NCBI RefSeq assembly: GCF_024868665.1
Contig: NC_079892.1
Location: 3,633,607 to 3,697,606 of the forward strand
DNA length: 64,000 nt
DNA from: Triplophysa rosa
Taxonomy: Eukaryota > Chordata > Actinopteri > Cypriniformes > Nemacheilidae
Reading direction: 5' to 3'
A program made the position numbers and the translations under genes. This document shows positions 10,706-26,074 of the stretch, piece after piece. The notes under the pieces are model-generated. The model saw only the letters and a program-made list of their open reading frames with translations. It was not told where the DNA came from and ran no database searches. Every line of letters starts with the position of its first letter. Position 1 is the first letter of the stretch.

Positions 10706-12534
10706 ACCAACAGACTCAAGCTGCTGTCAAACACCTGTCAGGAACACGGGTGAAGAGAGATGCACACATCACACAGAGACATTGAGAAAGAGGTTTTGAC
10801 CCACTTCTGCTCACTGAAACGTCACCTGACTCACAGAAAGACAGCAGGCAGATATAGGACGTGGAATATTTACAGATCTGCTTCCGAAAACCATTAGGAG
10901 ACAGTAAATATTTTGATCCTCTGTGAGTTATCGCATCTCAGTAAAGCTACAATAATTTGCTTTACATTTTAACCTACATTTGAACTCACTATTATGAATA
11001 AATCTCTTTTGCATCCTCGATGCTTCTGTTAAAACTCTATTAGTATGTTTCAGTATTTCTGTATTGTATGTATAATGAACTAAGTTATAGCCAAATACAA
11101 GAGTTCAATAACATATTGGACACCCATGCATGTTCCGAAGAACATGTAAGAACAACTTAGCAGGGTATCACAATTCTGACCCAAGCTACTGGGGCCGACA
11201 GTAAAGCCAATTTTACAATCCATCGGTCCTCTTAGTGAGCGTGACTCCAGACACACTCACAGCTCTGCTATTGATCTGCTGCACTGAATGGCAAAATAAC
11301 AATAATAAAACCACATAAAATTTATATCGCGTGAAACTTTGGTATCGGCAGGTTGTCACTGCCAGAGTTCAGATGAATATCACTGATATATTAACTGTAA
11401 CAGGAATAATCTTTAAATGATTTATGGCTCATACAACATGTTTTTCCAACTAGCTCACTACTGACCCCTAAAGGTCGTTACATACATGTTCACGTGCAGA
11501 TACCTTTTCTTCCAAAATGATAAACAACAACATGCCATGGTTCCATTCAGCTAAGGGTTACCTCATTAACTTCACGAAATGATGTTCAAATTTCTTAGAT
11601 CCCGAGGCCTGAGTAGTATCAGCAAAAATACTGTTTCATTTATGTGCACATGAAATGGATCCATCAGACCATCTGGGTTAATTATAGCCTTTAGCACACT
11701 TTCCGTCTGCCTGTAACTCTTTCTGATATAATGGAAAATGTATAGAAAACAACAATGGCATGTGTGTGCTGTGTGGGTGAAGTCAAATGTAATTTACACC
11801 TTCACTCAATTCTTGAGCAGAGGCAAGAATTCAAGGAAAGGCTGTGGGCGATGCTCTTCTATTCAGAGCTACTGTCACAGTAGAAATTATATTTCTTCGT
11901 CTATTCAACAATGTGTGAAAGTATATGTATAAACATTTTGATTTGATCTGTCATTTGAATAAAATAGTTTTGATTTATTTATGAACATGCAGAATATGGC
12001 CAGCAGATGGCAGTGCAACAAATTTACATTTTTACATTTACTTCTTTATTATAGGCCTATAGGAAGATACTTGGCATAAATAGTGGCATAAACTGTCATT
12101 CTTGCATTCGCACGAGTGTTTGTCATGTTGGCTTGTTACAAAAAAACAACAGGAAAAAGGAAAGAAATGCATAATTAATTGCGCAGGGCACACTTCCATT
12201 GTTAACCTATTTTACATTGTATTTTTTCCTAAACACGTTTTGTTATATTCATTAGTGTACACAAGTGCAAAATAACTTTATTTAAAAAGCAATTCTGTAA
12301 TGACAGGGTCACTGGCCATGAGCGCGATCCATTTGCACCCAGTGTCCAGCAGATGGTAGCACAATTCCTCAAAACGCTCATTTACATCTGTTTATGCTGC
12401 AACCATGAAAATGAAAGCACATTATTAAAGACGTGTTGTTTAAAACGCAATAGTTTAAACAACTCAGAGAATGATGATTGTGGTGCTGGGAGCGAAATTC
12501 ATTATTTGAGAAAGAAAGGAGAGCATGACGGAGC
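10699..12534. other. Gene-free stretch upstream of hmg20a
   Basis: Short open frames (for example 11738-11932) lack any recognisable protein or splice context. No repeat of known type was recognised. Confidence 0.45.
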
Positions 12535-12689
12535 CGTCTGCTTCCTGTCGCGGCGTGATGACGTCACCCGGCTCTCTGCATTGTTTTGACTCGGACATTT
12601 GTTCTCTATTAAATTTCCCCGCAAAACGCGTGGAAACGCGAACAAACCTGCGGGTTTACATCAGACTGCACCTTCAGATTACAAGTCAG
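12535..12689 (+). promoter_or_regulatory. Probable hmg20a promoter and noncoding first exon
   Basis: This is a CpG-containing stretch with a perfect CRE palindrome TGACGTCA at 12559-12566. It ends in a good splice donor, CAG followed by GTGAGA, with the exon ending at 12689. No coding frame leads from it into the exon at 13223, so it is read as 5' UTR. It is inferred from position, CpG content and the donor only; the transcription start is not visible. Confidence 0.5.
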
Positions 12690-13222
12690 GTGAGAAGGTT
12701 AATGTTTGTCGGGTTTTACGTTATTCTGCTGTATCTGTCGGGTTGTGAGAAAATACAGGCTGTGACAGCCTTTACAAAACCCACTGTGGATTTACCATGG
12801 TATCGGATGATAATACCTCGATACTTTATTATATATTATGTTTTATGATTATTATAATCATTTACTGTGGGATTACTTGGTATTTCGATGTCCAAAATGT
12901 AATAGTGTCATATACAGGAAGAAATTATGATAATACCAAGGTACTTTTTTGTAAGATTACAAACATATATTTTTATACATTTGTAAATATTGTATTATTT
13001 ATTGTCATTGTATCCACTGGGCAGTTTTGTAATATTACACAATGATGTAATTATATGAAATATAATAGGATCACACACATTAGATCTCTAATGTACTTTT
13101 GTAACGTTACAGCATTGTATTTTATTGCGTATGACTGAATTATTATTGAATGCTGAGTATCAAAGTTACATGGGAATTTTTTTCTTACACACTGCTGTGT
13201 GTGACACTAAAGGTCAGAGGTC

Positions 13223-14975
<1,753 letters not shown>

Positions 14976-15395
14976 TTGGGAAGCCCCGCCCCTCACTCAG
15001 TAGCCCCTCCTCCATCCCTGCGACAGCCACATATGTCCCGCAATTATTCAGCTGTTTCCTATTTATTTTTTTACAATGCTGCTTTTATCCGCTTTTATTT
15101 AGCATTTGACGTTTGCCACTCATTTTCTGCCACGTTAGAGAGCGGACAAACAAATGAACCGTGCGTGTCGATTTGTAGGTTCCTCTGCATGCACACATGC
15201 CTGTTTATTATTTTGATTTTAAGCTGAATTTTATACTTGTCGTTTTTTCATATCGTGTAAGGACGTTGAGATGTCGTATTTGTGTGAAGAACGAACGCTT
15301 CGACTGTAGCTGGTGTCTTTTGTGATTGTAATTTTGAAGCCAATTTCCTATATGTTCTTGACCGCTTAATAAAGCTCGTTTACAGCAGACGTATG
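14976..15395 (+). other. hmg20a 3' UTR with polyadenylation signal
   Basis: The stop codon TAA at 14973-14975 is followed by about 400 bases without conserved coding potential. A canonical AATAAA lies at 15368-15373, preceding a T/G-containing stretch. This is a short, simple 3' UTR; the cleavage site is inferred. Confidence 0.6.
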
Positions 15396-17395
15396 AAGAC
15401 GTTGATGAGTTCTCTCTCTCCTACAGCTCATTTGCTAGATAGTGTCTATTCATTTACTAGATATAGTTCCCTTTGGGATGGATTCTTAACTACTGAACTG
15501 CGCAGATCTGGCAGGCCAGTACAGAACAGCTGTACTCCAACTGGGTCAAGGCTGGTGTGAAGTGATTAAAAGGGTGCCAAGGGGTTTGAATATTAACAAA
15601 ACTGAATCTGTCTGGCGCGATACAAAGATCATGGTTTTTGTGTCATGTGAGAGTTTTAAAGTAGGTCCCATACGAGAGTGGTATACGACATCTTTATGAA
15701 TCGCTCTTATTACTCAACAATATTTGAGAATGGTATACACTGTTAGTATACAATATTTGCTTTCTAGACCTTTAGGCTGTTATATCCCCAAAAAATGTAA
15801 GAACATTTCAATGTTGAGTTTGGACGGGACTATGATTTTCTAAAGAGACGCTTTAAAACGATATGTATTGGGAAACAATGATGCCAATAAACTTAAAAAA
15901 TAAGTCAATCTTTCTTGAAGCGTTCAGTCACAAAACGCACATTTTGTAAGAATGACCCAGCTGAGAGGAGAGGCTGCCTACATCTGCACAGGACTCTGGG
16001 ACACGTGCTATTTCCTTTCCGTTGTCATGTCCATTTCCTGTCAGACTGCCGGACTTCCTGTCATCTGTCAGGAATGTAGATGGTTTCCATGGCACGGAGG
16101 TCAGATGACCTCACTTCCTTTAAAACTGTGTGTCCTTCAGTGAGTGTTAAAAAGAAAGTACTTGAATGTAATGAATTCTGTCACGTCATCATTTATTCAG
16201 CATTATGTTGTTTGAAATCAGTATAAACTGAGTATTAATATATGAATTAATGAGACTGAATACTACGATGGATGGAACTTTCAGTTTGTTCCTCACAAAA
16301 ATCTGTATGACTTCTTGGTGATTAGGAAAACTCTCATGGTTACAAATATCTGAATAGATTTCTTTTGCTCACTGCTAAGCAACGAAGTGAGAGCTGATGC
16401 GTCTGTTTTCAGGGTCCAGCTGAATGCAAGAACTCATAATCGTGAAATGAGATTCTGCCCTCAAGATGTTTTTCGTTTCTTCATATGGAGAGACGGGGAT
16501 AAGAGGAGAGCAGATCCATCAGGGTTGGGATGTGGGTTGTGAGTCATGATTTGGTGCTCGTTTCCTGTGTACTCAGCATCCACCCTGAACCCACAGACAA
16601 TAGAGTGACACAAACCAATAATCCACAGCCAATGAGCTCAACGGCACTTTCTCTGAATCAGCTGGGCTTAGGCCTGTCAGAGAGGAAAAGGATATTCACG
16701 TATTTCCACAATGACGACAGTCTAATTATGTTCTTGTATTAAGTAACTTATCGTCATAAATCATTCAGAGTTCTGGTCAGAAATGCATTACTGATTACTA
16801 TTATAGTGGTGGTTATTAATGCGTTTCTGCTCATCTAGAATATATAAATAAATAATAGTTGCAAAGGTTGGTGTACAAAGGTCATTAAGGGATAGTTTAG
16901 GCTTTCACTTCTGTGAAATACAAGAATTTTCTGCTCTTTTCAATTAAAACGTGACTAGAGGCTGTTTGTGTGAAGCACCAAAGCATTTCTTAAAATATTT
17001 TAATGAGTGTGTAAATGTAAATCTGTATGATTTGACTACATCTGCTGTGTTTTATGTTTACAAAACCACAATAATATTGTTTGATTTTAGGACACATTCT
17101 GTTCATTTATCACTTGTTTACATCCTCTGGTGGGCGTGGCTAGGGGGCGTGCGAATGTGGTGGGCGGGGTTAAGGATTTTACCCAAACATCGTAACAAAC
17201 TTAACTTTCTAACGCACATGGTAAAGTTTTTGTTAAATTTACCCTGTAATTCGCATTAAAGTACCACTTGCGATTTTATTTAGAACGCTGTATGCGATTA
17301 TATTTTTTCCTTGTTAATAAGGTAGATTTTCAACGAAAAAAACTCTTTGGTTATACTATTTATTACTGTTTACGTATTCCTCAAATAAAAAAGCA
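15396..17395. other. Intergenic, hmg20a to peak1; nothing recognised
   Basis: About 2 kb of AT-leaning sequence. Short open frames such as 15952-16143 have no recognisable domain, no splice context and no family resemblance. I see no RNA gene or clear repeat here. Confidence 0.5.
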
Positions 17396-17399
17396 CAGA

Positions 17400-17653
17400 A
17401 AACTGGCCGGGAGCAAGGCGCGTTTCCGACATTCCAGCACGAAGTGCGCGTCCATAGCGCCCTGCCCTCTGCGCGTCCCCGTGCACAAGGGCTCGAGCTG
17501 TTAACGGAGCGGCGTATCATCGACGTGTGATCACACATTTCTCCTGAACAAAATATCAATCAGATCCCACGTTCAGTTTAACGACAGTTCCCCGACACCG
17601 GGATTATGACGACCCACAGGGATTCGTGACGAAAGCGGTGTCGTTCGCTGACG
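17400..17653 (+). promoter_or_regulatory. Probable peak1 CpG promoter and noncoding first exon
   Basis: This GC- and CpG-rich island stands out in an AT-rich surround. It ends at a strong donor, GACG followed by GTAAGTGC, with the putative exon ending at 17653. The next supported exon on the same strand is the peak1 exon opening at 30678, where a TTTTGCAG acceptor and a noncoding lead precede the start codon. Vertebrate PEAK1 genes have noncoding 5' exons and long first introns, so I infer this is the peak1 start. An unrelated noncoding transcript is the alternative. Confidence 0.45.
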
Positions 17654-18652
17654 GTAAGTGCGGAAAGTTCGTAGAGAGTTTCACAGAAAGATCCGCGAGA
17701 CGCATCAGCTCGTGAGAATGGCGCATTTGTAGGCGAAAACCGCCAAGCGCGAGAGACGCGCGACTGTGATCTTTTTGTCAGTTTATGAAATGTTTCGGAA
17801 AGGCCCTCAGCGCGTAGAAACGCTCGCGCTATGGCAATTTAACGGTTAAACTCTGTCAGTACGGATTTCGGGACGCGTTTTGTGTCTCGTTTTGGAATGC
17901 AGCGGGTTCAGGAGCTCTTGGTATGTGAAAAGATAAAGTGTCAGTTTTACTGTAAACTCCATGAGAGAAAATCTGAGGAGACTGACGCCGGTTCTGGAGA
18001 ATTCCCCAGTGTCAAAATGTGAGTGAGAGGCTGTTTCTGTGTGTAGCCTACAATACATGTGTTTATGATCAGTTCATCATATCCTTTAGTGACAAAAAAA
18101 TCTATATTTATAGATATAGAACATTTTCAATCTGTTAGTAAGTTGTGTAAGTTGTCATTGTGGTAGTAATTTTCCACAATTTGTAAAAGAAAATTGTATC
18201 AGTTCTGATCCCACGTGTTTGCACTTGTGTAATTCAATTTTTTAACAACAATATCTGCGTAGGAAGCTGACATCTTTGGTGCTTCGTTTTCTATTTAGGT
18301 TTTGAGCCCTTTGAGCACCAAAATACCTTAGTTTACAATTATTGCTACCACAGAAATGGAAAAACCTTGAAAACCAGGACCTTTTATATAGTGTCGTTTT
18401 GTGATCTTTCATTGTTGTTTAATGTCTTTTTAACCACTTACCACAGTTTTACCGTAGTGGCAATAACTGTAGTAATTAAAGAGGTGGCAAACTTTGATGT
18501 GTCAATTCCAGGAGCATGTGTTTTCCTGGATTTTCTAGCGTCTAGCCACTTTTAGGGTTTGTGTTTGGTTAAATAGTTGTCAAAAGGTTGTGATTTGGTT
18601 GTAGAGAAGATTTGAGCCCTAGGGAACAGGTGGGATTCAGCACCCTGGGGAG

Positions 18653-18654
<2 letters not shown>

Positions 18655-18745
<91 letters not shown>

Positions 18746-18746
18746 N

Positions 18747-18832
<86 letters not shown>

Positions 18833-18853
18833 GCGTGTGTGCGTGTGTGCGTG
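18655..18853. repeat. Long GT microsatellite containing an N
   Basis: About 200 bases of GT repeats grading into GTGC/GCAT variants at the right end, with an unresolved base at 18746. Open frames across it on both strands are translation artefacts of the dinucleotide. Confidence 0.95.
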
Positions 18854-21800
18854 CATGCATGCGTGCACATGTGTGATTATACTTCACAGAGTGAGTGCAC
18901 TGACTCAGATCAGGACCTGACTGAGAACAGGGTTGTTGAGTAAAGATCAGACTGGATTAAATAGACACACTCACCACTGATCGCTATGCCAGCTGAGTTA
19001 CATGTTAGCGACTGGTCAGTCAAATCAATCCAATGAGTTGCTACTAAAAGGCAGCATTCACAGTGCTATCGTCACCCATTTCACTATTTAGTAAGTTTGA
19101 TCTTTCTATGCTTTAGATCGTGTTGTCTTTGTTGTGTTATTGACATCAGAAAAAAACTGATCTGATATGAGATTTTCAGTGTACGAGTCTGAATACTTAA
19201 GGTCAGCGTAAATATAACAATCAGGAATAAAGAGCATTTGACCAGCACATAGAGCGAAACATGCTCAACGCAAGTACGTGAATGCAGACGGATCTTCCTA
19301 CGCAGTTTGAATTGTGCTGAATGTGTCTGAGAGCAATTCATAACACAACATAAGAGCGTGTTGCATTGTGCATTGGTCAAGTAAGGAACACTTGGCATAA
19401 AGTACTTTCTGGTCTAAAAAGTGTGCATGCAGGTGACAAGGGCATGTACTTTTAAAAATAACAGAAGTGTGTGACACATACACACATACAAAAAAGGGGA
19501 TTGTTGTCAGAAGTCGGTGTTATGCCGCTGATGACAGACGGTCAGACAGAGTTATGGGAGCATTTTGCCTCAGGTGTTTGGTATGAGACACACATAATCT
19601 CTAGTTTCAGCCAGACAGGTTTAAATATACACCTAGCCCTGTGCCCAAACACTCCCACAGGACTCTGACTTCGTAAATTCACATTTAAGTTCAACAAAGC
19701 TTTATTGCATGAAGAAGTGCAGAGCAATATTTCAGTTCTGCACATTAGGTTCAATGTAAAAGGTTAATTTGTGAAAGTATATAAAGCCGAACTCCGTTTC
19801 TTTACAGAAGTCAGTAACCTCTCATGTGATGAGCGAAGCTGTAATAAACAGCTTCCCATTCATATTCATTTAAGTTGTGTCCTATAACTCCTATCCATCC
19901 TAGTGGCAGTATGACAATAATCGCATATCACGGTTAATTTTATACAGAGAATCTAACCCTATATAATATATAAGTACTATCTATGATTTGTCTTTTTTTA
20001 GACAACACATGTTGGTGTGGTACCAGGTGTAATTTGTCCTGTATATTAGTATGCAAGAAAGGGATTAATGTGTACTGTTCATTAATACAGTAGCTTAAAG
20101 AAAGAGTTAAATGAACAAGATTTTTTCAGTATCCATCATTGCACACATTTTTGCTGTTATGTTTCCCACAATCCTTCGAGCTATGTAGAAAATGCTTTAT
20201 CCATTGTATTATGCCTCGGTTTTTCTGTACTCTCCTTATTTAAACGTAAAAGTACATACTTTGCCATTGTGAAAATATGAACAAGAGAGATTCTACAGTA
20301 GACCCAGCCACCCAGGTGATAGACCGTGTAGTTTAGAGTTTCAGTCTTTGTGACATCATCACAACAGCATCAGCAGTTCCCATGGCAACAAGGTGCCAGT
20401 AAGCAAAGGCTGGTTTGAGGGGATAGCAGCGAATCCTGGCAGGGTCTGCAAAAATCTTCTTTAAAAAAAAAAAGAAATTCAACTCTGTGATGTTTTCACT
20501 TGATGTTGGTTTGAAACTCTGAGTCAAACTGGTGTTTTACCTTCTGGCCCAAGATCTGTTTGTGTCTGCATATGTCTCAGAGGATAACACGCACCATCTG
20601 CCTGTCATATCACCTCAGGACCTAAATGTGATTTACTGGCAGGATTTATGATCTGCTAATCCACAGTGGGAATATTTGTCTTATTATTAGAGCATGATGT
20701 CATGCATGATGTCATAAACAAGACATCTTCGACATTACGATGACGGTGTACTTCTGTTAAATTGATCCCTCTGGAAATCTTTATATCGAAAACATGTCGC
20801 CTCTAGACGGGCTGCCCTAATTGTCATGGCGAGGGTTCGTCCTTGTTCTCATGGAAAAGGAATTTACAGTTTTGGAATTTTACAGATTGGCTCCATCTCA
20901 CGTGGGTTGTGTCCAGGCTGAGGTCTTGTCTGCTCTGGCAGTGCTATTGCCCCGCCCACTATATTGGTCTCACCTCTGTTGCACCACCCACACCGTCTCA
21001 ATTTTGCCTGTGTATTGTTCCATATCAGGTCCAGAAAACATGGCCGCCCCCTCAAGTTCTACGTAGAGACGTTTATAATAATAAAGCAAGTTTCCAGACT
21101 CAGTGCAGTCCACCCTAAGTGTTAGAAAACTGTGTTTGGCTTGGCATGAGAGTTGGGAAATAGAGAATGGACTATATTTGGTCTAAACTGTTCACTGGAA
21201 TGAAAAAATCTCATCTTCACATCTTTACAAAACCGCCTTAGGATAAAAGTAAGGGAAGATGTTATCAAACAAATGTGAGCAAGATAGAGTAACACAGCTC
21301 ACGGGCAACCAGAATAACAGAAGGAATGTGATATAACAAAGGAAAGGGAGAGATACCGTAGATAGACAGGGAGAGAGAGCGGAGGTGGTTTGAGGTTGGC
21401 GTTGAGAGCCATGTAGGCTGAAAGTGTGTTAATGTTGATGTTTTAGAGCTGATGTTCCAACACCACTTCACGCTAAAGTTTCCCATCGAGGTTGCATAAT
21501 TGCCTCCCCCAGTTAACACACACACACACACACCTGAACAAAAGGTTCTTGGAAGTACATGAATCGTTCGGACCCAAAATATACTTTTGTGAATTCAAAT
21601 GAATGCAAGCTGCGCAATATTGCTCTTAATTTTCTGAAGGTTGTTAATTATATGGGCTCATTTATCCTACAGGGACCCCACAGGAAATGATGTCAGAACC
21701 TCCACCCTGTCTTAATAGTCCCATAAGAAGTGATTATCCTAACAGGGGTTTGTGTGTAATTGCTCATAAATGACACACACACACTCTCTCACCCCTCTCT

Positions 21801-23544
21801 AGTGTAAATATTAGCAGTGCAGCCTTATAAAGCATAAACTGTGACTCACAACCCAGTAGAAGACGCCTTATATAGAATTGGACGTTTGTTGTTTACGTGT
21901 CCAGCAGAGGTACTTTCCTACATGTGAAAATATGGACTTGTATTTCTTTGTCTTGCTTTCTGATTATCTCCAGGGAGATTTTGAGGTCACCATGCCATAA
22001 TTGGTTCTGGATGCTGATTGGCCGATAGTGAGGCCATTATGGTGGATGGGGAATGCGGGAATGAGATCTGTTTTCCCAAAGCCACATCCTGAACGTACCG
22101 ACTGAACCCAAAAACCATCGCAATCTGTATTAATTCATGCATCTGTCCTCAAACAGAACAGTCGAGGGTGGTTAATGGTTTGGTGTTACAGAAACCAGCC
22201 AAATTTTTGTTTATGCCCTTGCAAAGACCCCGCTCGCTCACACTCGAGTGGGTGACAGAGATGAATTCCTCTGGTTTCTGTCACTGTAGCTGCTGTTTAG
22301 TTGGAGACATGGTTGGAATGCGCCGTCGCATGAGAATGTTATCAACCCTCACGTACACACAAGGCTAGCGAGCCACACATCTTTGCATGTAAATCGCATT
22401 ACAGTTATCGTTTGAACAGCATGTCGAACAACGTAACGCACCTGAATGTTTGTAAAGCACCATTTCTTTATATAATTCTTTAGTGCTTGTGTCTTTGAGG
22501 CTTTGGATGAGGGGGCGGGTTTATGGTTTGGGTTAGTTCACTGTCTGTTTGTGTTTAGTTAGGCTCGGCCTATGACAGCACACCCACAGACCACCCTCGC
22601 ACCATTTACGGCCACTGGCTTCATGATGCGGGTTGCACACAAAAAAGGAAACGGCTTTCGAATGATGCAAGCGTCATTCTTATTCGCTGGATTTACTTTA
22701 TTTCAGTGAGTGAAATTACAGTTTTGTATTCAAAGCTTTGTTTGGGGCACTTAATAGGAGGTGAACTAGATATCTAATCTAACATTTGTTATTTAACCCT
22801 GAGATAAATGGTTTGAAATTACAGATGTGTATAAAATATGGAATAACTATTAAAGCATGACAATGTGGTACCTACTCTCTTTGTTTTTGTCTTTGTTTCG
22901 GATCAGGTATTGATTAGTCTTTGAAACTTGCAGACAGAGAGTTCAGAGCATGTGTGTGGGTTAGTCTCCCAGTGTTTCCTCAGGACAGCTGCTTTGACCG
23001 GCTTACTGTGTGCAGGAAGATCACAGGCATTGGTGGCCCCCAGGGGTGCAGTATAATCCTGAAGGCTTTTTGTGTCATCCAGCTTCACCCAGACCTGCTC
23101 ATAGTGCTCTGTTATTGCAGCTGTACATAAGGATGCTGAAAATCTGAAAACCTGGTTTTCAGTCACTGTCTCTCTTGTAATGGACAACAACGGTCTTATT
23201 TTCAAAAGAAATTGGGAATTTAATCATGTGATGCATTTCTGTTTTAAAACCAAATATTTAGTAGGTATTTAGTACTGAATTTTGGGACTTTTTGCATTAG
23301 AAGTCGGATCCTTAAAAGTAATCCAGTTTCATTGTATTTGTATTGCCTTTCACAATACAGATTATTCCAAAGCAGATTGACAATGCGTAATGCCTTAAAA
23401 TCCTTGGCAGGCAAGCAAAAGATTTTTAAGGAATATTTTAATGAATCCTTTTTCTCTCGCATAGATATAGTCCTGCTTTAGAAAATATGAGGCATGTCGT
23501 ATGGATTACATTTGTGGTGCTTTTTCAGTTCGATGTTATGTTTT

Positions 23545-23654
23545 TAAAGGAGTAGTTCACTATAAAATAAGCCCCCATTGACTTTCCACAGTAGGAATAG
23601 AAATGACTATGGAAAGTCAATGGTGGCTTATTTTAAAGTGAACTACTCCTTTAA
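23545..23654. mobile_element. 110-bp near-perfect palindromic MITE
   Basis: The arms TAAAGGAGTAGTTCACTATA and TTTAAAGTGAACTACTCC, continuing to TTTA, are inverse complements. The match extends inward through AATAAGCC and CATTGACTTTCC. The non-paired centre is small. It is related to the larger TTAAAGG..GTTCAC MITE family elsewhere in the window. Confidence 0.85.
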
Positions 23655-24655
23655 ATGCATCTAGATATTGTACAGATTGTTGTCTAAATATCTGACCGAT
23701 CTAATCATAAGTTTGCTCTTCTCTGTGATTTGGAGCAGCTGTGTTATCTGGATGCGCCATGCATTCATGAATTTCCTGTCCTAGTTGCACTAAGCTCACG
23801 TCACATGTATCTCTTCAGTGAACCTCGACTGTTTGAATTATTTTCAATCTTGCCTGTGTGGTTTATGTAGGTCGATGCAAGGAATTGATCTCCTGTTAAG
23901 AGAGAGGAATGGAACGAAAAAGGCAGTAAAAAAATAAGATAAAGCTATTGTGTCGTAAAGATGTGTTGGTTATGTAACGCACCCATATGGAAGCTCCATG
24001 CACACTGCAGGGGGATGCCTGCACGCGCGTGTGTGTAAGCTGCAGTTCGGTTTCTCATTATTATTCACTGTGTGATTAGAGTAAAGCTTTGATTCTTTAT
24101 TCAGCTCACCGAGGGAATCTGGCGTCTCTTTGATACACACACGCTTACATATAAACAACGGGCAATCTGCATGGTTCACATTGAACCTGTTCTTCTCGCA
24201 CCACCCTGTTAAACATGAGAAACATGCTGTAGTTCCATCAGGGTTCACAAAAAGGCTGATCCAACTCTGTCATTTGAGAAACGACAAGGTGCCTGTTCAG
24301 CCTTTGTTAGGTCAGATTACAAGAAATTTGACTTGGCAGCTGCTGATATTACATCAGGTTACAGGGATAATTTGTTAAAGGGGACGTATGAATATAGGAG
24401 GGTTTCCCTTGCTGCTTTCAGTGTACCCATGGGCTTGATAGACCTTCAGAAGATGTCCTTTTCATTTCATCAAACGCCCCCTTTCTGTATTTAGATTATT
24501 GTGGGAGCTTTTGCCCCAAGCCCTAGTGAATTTTTACCCTGGTTTTCATACACGCTTAGTTTGTGTTTCAAGCCTATTGGTTAGGGAGAATTTGGAGAAT
24601 AGTTATGAAAAAGAAACATTTTTGCAATGGGAAACTTTTATGTTTTTATGTTTAC

Positions 24656-26074
24656 TTTAAAGTCCCAGTGAAATAAAAAATTACAATGCCTATTTTTTCA
24701 TGAAATATTGCAGCGTTTTTTGTAAATAGCTTACTCAACTCAACTCAACTCAACTTTATTTATATAGCGCTTTTACAATTTTCATTGTTACAAAGCAGCT
24801 GTACATGAGACACATTGACTACAAGCAAAACAATCAAAGTTGTACCTGCAAAAACAAGAAAAGGTTGAAAACACAGAAGACAGACACACCCACACACAGA
24901 ACACTCCACACACACAACACACACCAACACACACAGACACAGAGACACACACACACGCGGATGCGCACACACACACACACACACACAACACACACACACA
25001 CACGTACGTACACAGACAAGTACGCACACACACACACGCTCAGTGAGAGCACACAATTAGGATAAAGGAGAGAGAAGCACAGGTCAAATATAACAGATAA
25101 TAAATTCCTATATGCAATATTAATTAAGTAAAACTTTAAGATTCTAAAGCAGCCCCCCCGGTCAGGCAGATAGTGCAAAAACAGTATGCAAACGGTGGCG
25201 AGGAACCCAAAACTCTAATCGAGAAAAAAAAACTCAGGAGAACCCAGGCCCAACCAGGGGATTCCAGTTCCCCTCTGGCAAAAGCTGCTGCCTCTGCACA
25301 AGCTCCAGAGAACTTGCACAACAAGGCTAAATAAAATAAATAAACTTAATAATAAAATAAATTATAGTTTAAGATTATCATTAATAATCTAATAGCATTT
25401 GAAGTTTTGTGGTGAAGACATGTCAAGAGACCGCGTCCTTCTTTATCCAGCTCTATCATCTCAGCTCTTGTCAGGTCCCCACTTCCCATTCTCCGCTCTA
25501 CCATCAGGTCAGGCCATGAACTGCATCCTGCTCGCTGTGGTAACCTTGGAACAATGAGACAAGACTGGCTGAGAGTAGAGTACTGTTCTGTACTCTTTGA
25601 TGCAACAAGTACATCAGTTGTGTTTTTGGTTCCGGTTGATCCAACTAATGCAGCCTAAACCCTCTAAAGATTTATATTATGGAAGAGTAGTGTATGCAAG
25701 ATTAAAAAGATGCGTCTTTAGTCTAGATTTAAACTGACTAAAGCTTACCAATGTGGGTCGTTCTCTTTTAAAATTCATATGCCCTCATAATCTTCAATTA
25801 AAGTCTGAAAATGCACTTCTGCCCTCTAGTGACTGTCCATCTCAAATGACGAAAGTTAAGCGGCTTGGGCGGTGCATCTGTTAACTCCTCCCCTTCAACT
25901 GTCAGTCTGCTTCTAGTTCCATTTCAAAATGCAATGACTGTTTTTATGCATCCAGTCAAATCGGAGTGAAAAAACAAGCTACGCCTACTCTCATTTGAAA
26001 TTCTGTTTCACTTGTAAATGCATCAGAATACTGAAGTAAAAACAATGGCAACTTCCGGTTCACAGGGACTTTAA
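24656..26074. mobile_element. MITE split by a nested repeat
   Basis: The left end TTAAAGTCCCAGTGAA (24657-24672) is the inverse complement, with one mismatch, of the right end TTCACAGGGACTTTAA (26059-26074). Between them, from about 24731 to about 25755, lies a different dispersed repeat. The original element has therefore been interrupted by a later insertion. Confidence 0.65.
24731..25755. mobile_element. Dispersed fish repeat nested in a MITE, with CA microsatellites
   Basis: It opens with CAACT repeats and then CTTTATTTATATAGCGCTTT. It continues through a CA-rich array (24880-25040), a block with GGCGAGGAACCCAAAACTC and GAACCCAGGCCCAACC, and ends near AAGATGCGTCTTTAGTCTAG. I recognise these blocks as a recurring fish repeat, but cannot assign LINE or other class with confidence. 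Confidence 0.5.

Noticed and set aside
18552..18920. Overlapping open frames of about 100 codons on both strands with His-Thr or Cys-Val repeats
   Set aside because: They are translations of a GT dinucleotide array containing an N, not genes.
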